From: an uncultured Paracoccaceae bacterium | GTDB lineage: Bacteria > Pseudomonadota > Alphaproteobacteria > Rhodobacterales > Rhodobacteraceae | Direction: 5' to 3' | DNA: 17,000 bases | NCBI GenBank assembly: GCA_938038825.1 | Contig: CALHST010000314.1 | Coordinates: 1-17,000 of the forward strand | Part shown: positions 15,099 through 17,000 of the stretch, one piece after another | Layout of the letters: each line of letters starts with the position of its first letter | Numbering within the stretch: the first letter of the stretch is position 1 | Position numbers and translations under genes: made by a program | Notes under the pieces: model-generated | Told to the model about the DNA's origin: nothing | The model's input: the letters and a program-made list of their open reading frames with translations, nothing else | Database searches by the model: none

Positions 15099-17000
15099 CA
15101 GTGAGCCCCTCCGCTCAGAGTCATCCACGTGATCAACAAGGCAATCCCGATCACCATCGCAAAGGCATATGTGAAGATATAGCCAGACTGTGCGCGTCCC
15201 GCGAGGCGGGTGAAGAACGGAATGATCCCCATAGAGACACCGTTAATCGCACCGTCAATCGTGGACCCGTCACCGCGTTTCCAAAAGAACGTCCCGATCA
15301 TTTTGGCAGGTTGCACAAAGATAAAGTCGTAGACCTCGTCGAAGTACCACTTGTTTTTCAGGAACAGATACAGCGGACGTTGGTTTTCCGCCAAACGCTT
15401 GGGCCAGTCTGTGTTTCGGATATAGAACAGATAGCTCAGTATAAATCCAAGCAGCATTGCGATGAACGGCGACACTTTAACCCAATTCGGAACCGCATGC
15501 GCGTCGTCCAGAACATGGTTGTCCGGGGCAAAGTACAACGCGCCCTCGCCCGGTTTGCCAGCAAAGACATAGTGATGATCGTCACCATGGCCTTTGTCGT
15601 CGCCGTGATGCGCTTCGGCTGTGCCGTCTTCTTCATGTTTGGCATGGGTATCGTCCGAGTGATCATCGCCATGCGTGTCCTTAGCATGATCATCCCCGTG
15701 CGCCCCTGCTTCGGCCACCGGAATACCATAGAATTTGCCAACATAATCAGCGTGACCAAAGAAGCTCTTATACCAAATCATACCCGAGAACATGGCACCC
15801 AAGGCCAAGACACCCAGTGGGATCAGCATAACCATCGGACTTTCGTGCGCGTGGTCATGCGTATGCTTGTCACCCCGTGGCTTGCCATAGAACGTCAGGA
15901 ACATCAGCCGCCAGCTATAGAAGCTGGTCATAAAGGCAGCGATCACCAATGCCCAAAAGCCGAACATGGACCCACCCGCAAAGGCGCTTTCGATGATCGC
16001 GTCTTTGGACAGGAAGCCAGCAAAACCGATATGAGTCAGCGGAATGCCAACGCCGGTAATGGCCAAGGTGCCAATCATCATCGCCGCAAATGTGTAAGGG
16101 ATTTTCTTACGTAAACCGCCGTAATTGGTCATGTCCTGTTCGTGGTGCATTGCGTGGATCACCGACCCGGCCCCTAAGAACAACATCGCCTTAAAGAATG
16201 CGTGCGTGAACAAGTGGAACATCGCGGCGGAATACATACCCACCCCTGCGGCCACAAACATGTACCCCAACTGCGAACAGGTTGAGTAAGCGATGACACG
16301 TTTGATGTCGGTTTGAACCAAGCCCACAGTTGCCGCAAAGAACGCGGTCATGGCACCGATCACCGTGATGAACGCAGTGGCTTGTGGCGCGAATTCCATC
16401 AAAGGCGACATGCGGCAGATCAGGAAAACGCCAGCCGTTACCATCGTCGCGGCGTGGATCAGCGCGGAAACAGGCGTTGGCCCTTCCATCGCGTCGGGCA
16501 ACCACGTGTGCAGGAACAATTGCGCGGATTTGCCCATCGCACCGATGAACAGCAGGAAGGCAATCAGATTGGCGGCGTTCCACTCGGTCCACAGAAAGCT
16601 AAGCTGCGTTTCTGCCAAAGTCGGCGCGGCGGCAAACACATCATCAAAGCGGATCGAATCCGTTAGGAAGAACAGCGCGAAAATACCAAGGGCAAAGCCA
16701 AAATCGCCAACCCGGTTGACCACAAACGCCTTGATCGCAGCCGCATTGGCCGTTGGTTTACGATAGTAAAAGCCGATCAAAAGGTATGACGCGACGCCCA
16801 CACCTTCCCAGCCAAAGAACATCTGAACAAGGTTGTCTGACGTCACCAGCATTAACATTGCGAACGTGAAGAACGACAGATACGCAAAGAAGCGCGGCTT
16901 ATAGCTTTCGCCTTCTTTCCATTGTGGGTCGTCTGCCATGTACCCAAAGGAATACAGGTGCACCAGGCTCGATACAGTGGTCACCACAATCAGCATGATG
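15098..17000 (-). CDS. nuoL: NADH-quinone oxidoreductase subunit L, N-terminus outside window
   Basis: NuoL is the distal antiporter-like subunit of complex I, with the long lateral helix along NuoM and NuoN. The frame runs off the right edge. About 630 residues are visible, and I estimate around 100 N-terminal residues are missing. Seen are the conserved Glu in FFGWEGVGVASYLLIGF, Lys in GAMGKSAQLFLHTWLPDAMEG with PVSALIHAATMVTAG, KRVIAYSTCSQLGYM and the lysine of FLSKDAIIE. The C-terminal part holds FLKNKWYFDEVYDF and the final membrane anchor. Between the later helices is a 44-residue His/Asp-rich insert (15572-15703), and a smaller HTHDHAHE cluster precedes it. The stop overlaps the nuoM start by one base. 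Confidence 0.97.
   Translation of the reverse strand, partial: IMLIVVTTVSSLVHLYSFGYMADDPQWKEGESYKPRFFAYLSFFTFAMLMLVTSDNLVQMFFGWEGVGVASYLLIGFYYRKPTANAAAIKAFVVNRVGDFGFALGIFALFFLTDSIRFDDVFAAAPTLAETQLSFLWTEWNAANLIAFLLFIGAMGKSAQLFLHTWLPDAMEGPTPVSALIHAATMVTAGVFLICRMSPLMEFAPQATAFITVIGAMTAFFAATVGLVQTDIKRVIAYSTCSQLGYMFVAAGVGMYSAAMFHLFTHAFFKAMLFLGAGSVIHAMHHEQDMTNYGGLRKKIPYTFAAMMIGTLAITGVGIPLTHIGFAGFLSKDAIIESAFAGGSMFGFWALVIAAFMTSFYSWRLMFLTFYGKPRGDKHTHDHAHESPMVMLIPLGVLALGAMFSGMIWYKSFFGHADYVGKFYGIPVAEAGAHGDDHAKDTHGDDHSDDTHAKHEEDGTAEAHHGDDKGHGDDHHYVFAGKPGEGALYFAPDNHVLDDAHAVPNWVKVSPFIAMLLGFILSYLFYIRNTDWPKRLAENQRPLYLFLKNKWYFDEVYDFIFVQPAKMIGTFFWKRGDGSTIDGAINGVSMGIIPFFTRLAGRAQSGYIFTYAFAMVIGIALLITWMTLSGGAH
15106..15112 (-). 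promoter_or_regulatory. ribosome binding site deciding the nuoM start
   Basis: The minus strand reads GGAGGGG, seven bases, then ATG at 15098. The site lies within the last nuoL codons and rules out the in-frame start 30 nt further upstream. Confidence 0.6.
15572..15703 (-). repeat. His/Asp-rich imperfect repeat inside nuoL
   Basis: The 44 codons contain 11 His, 12 Asp and 3 Glu. The unit HGDDH recurs (AHGDDH, THGDDH, HGDDHH, with a variant HHGDDK), interspersed with DTH segments. The stretch is hydrophilic and lies in a loop between membrane helices. It looks like metal-binding low complexity rather than a separate domain. Confidence 0.75.

Noticed and set aside
15099..15128. In-frame upstream extension of nuoM
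   Set aside because: It overlaps nuoL by 30 nt, and the GGAGGGG site is correctly spaced only for ATG 15098.
15101..16114. 337-aa plus-strand ORF
   Set aside because: It lies wholly antisense to nuoL, whose motifs are unmistakable on the other strand.

Overview
The window reads as ordinary chromosome of an alphaproteobacterium, most likely a marine member of the Rhodobacteraceae (Roseobacter group). The evidence is the run nuoL-nuoM-nuoN-birA-coaX-RNase J on one strand, an RNase J instead of reliance on RNase E alone, a Hint-domain protein of the type common in that family, and moderate GC content. The genus cannot be fixed from the sequence. I see no insertion sequence, prophage, CRISPR array, tRNA or rRNA.

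Layout. (1) 1-391 holds no gene I can support: only a 33-codon open tail entering from the left edge and two hairpins that could be weak terminators. (2) 392-3495, minus strand: a three-gene set read SDR-family oxidoreductase, then alkC (DNA alkylation-repair glycosylase, 9 nt later), then an FbpC-like ABC ATPase with no permease or binding protein nearby. (3) 3496-3613: divergent promoter region. (4) 3614-8865, plus strand: a Hint-domain protein, a tightly coupled small ORF, prfC (release factor 3), an RhlE-type DEAD-box helicase, and an unrecognised three-helix membrane protein. (5) 8868-17000, minus strand: a compact set read nuoL (partial, cut by the right edge), nuoM, nuoN, birA, coaX, rnj, with gaps or overlaps of -4 to +31 nt. 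It meets the plus-strand genes tail to tail at 8865/8868 with two bases between the stop codons.

How the genes fit together. NuoL, NuoM and NuoN are the antiporter-like proton-pumping membrane subunits of NADH dehydrogenase (complex I). BirA (biotin ligase) and CoaX (pantothenate kinase) serve biotin and CoA cofactor supply, and RNase J does 5'-end-dependent RNA processing and decay; these are housekeeping functions that appear to share a transcript. On the plus strand, RF3 (translation termination) and the DEAD-box helicase (RNA remodelling) are neighbours, but a good promoter candidate lies between them.

No clearly undescribed system is visible. The points most worth checking are the 44-residue His/Asp-rich loop in NuoL, the SDR protein that lacks the catalytic Tyr/Lys pair, the Hint protein with Ser at the usual catalytic Cys position together with its coupled small ORF, and the orphan ATPase beginning at TTG.
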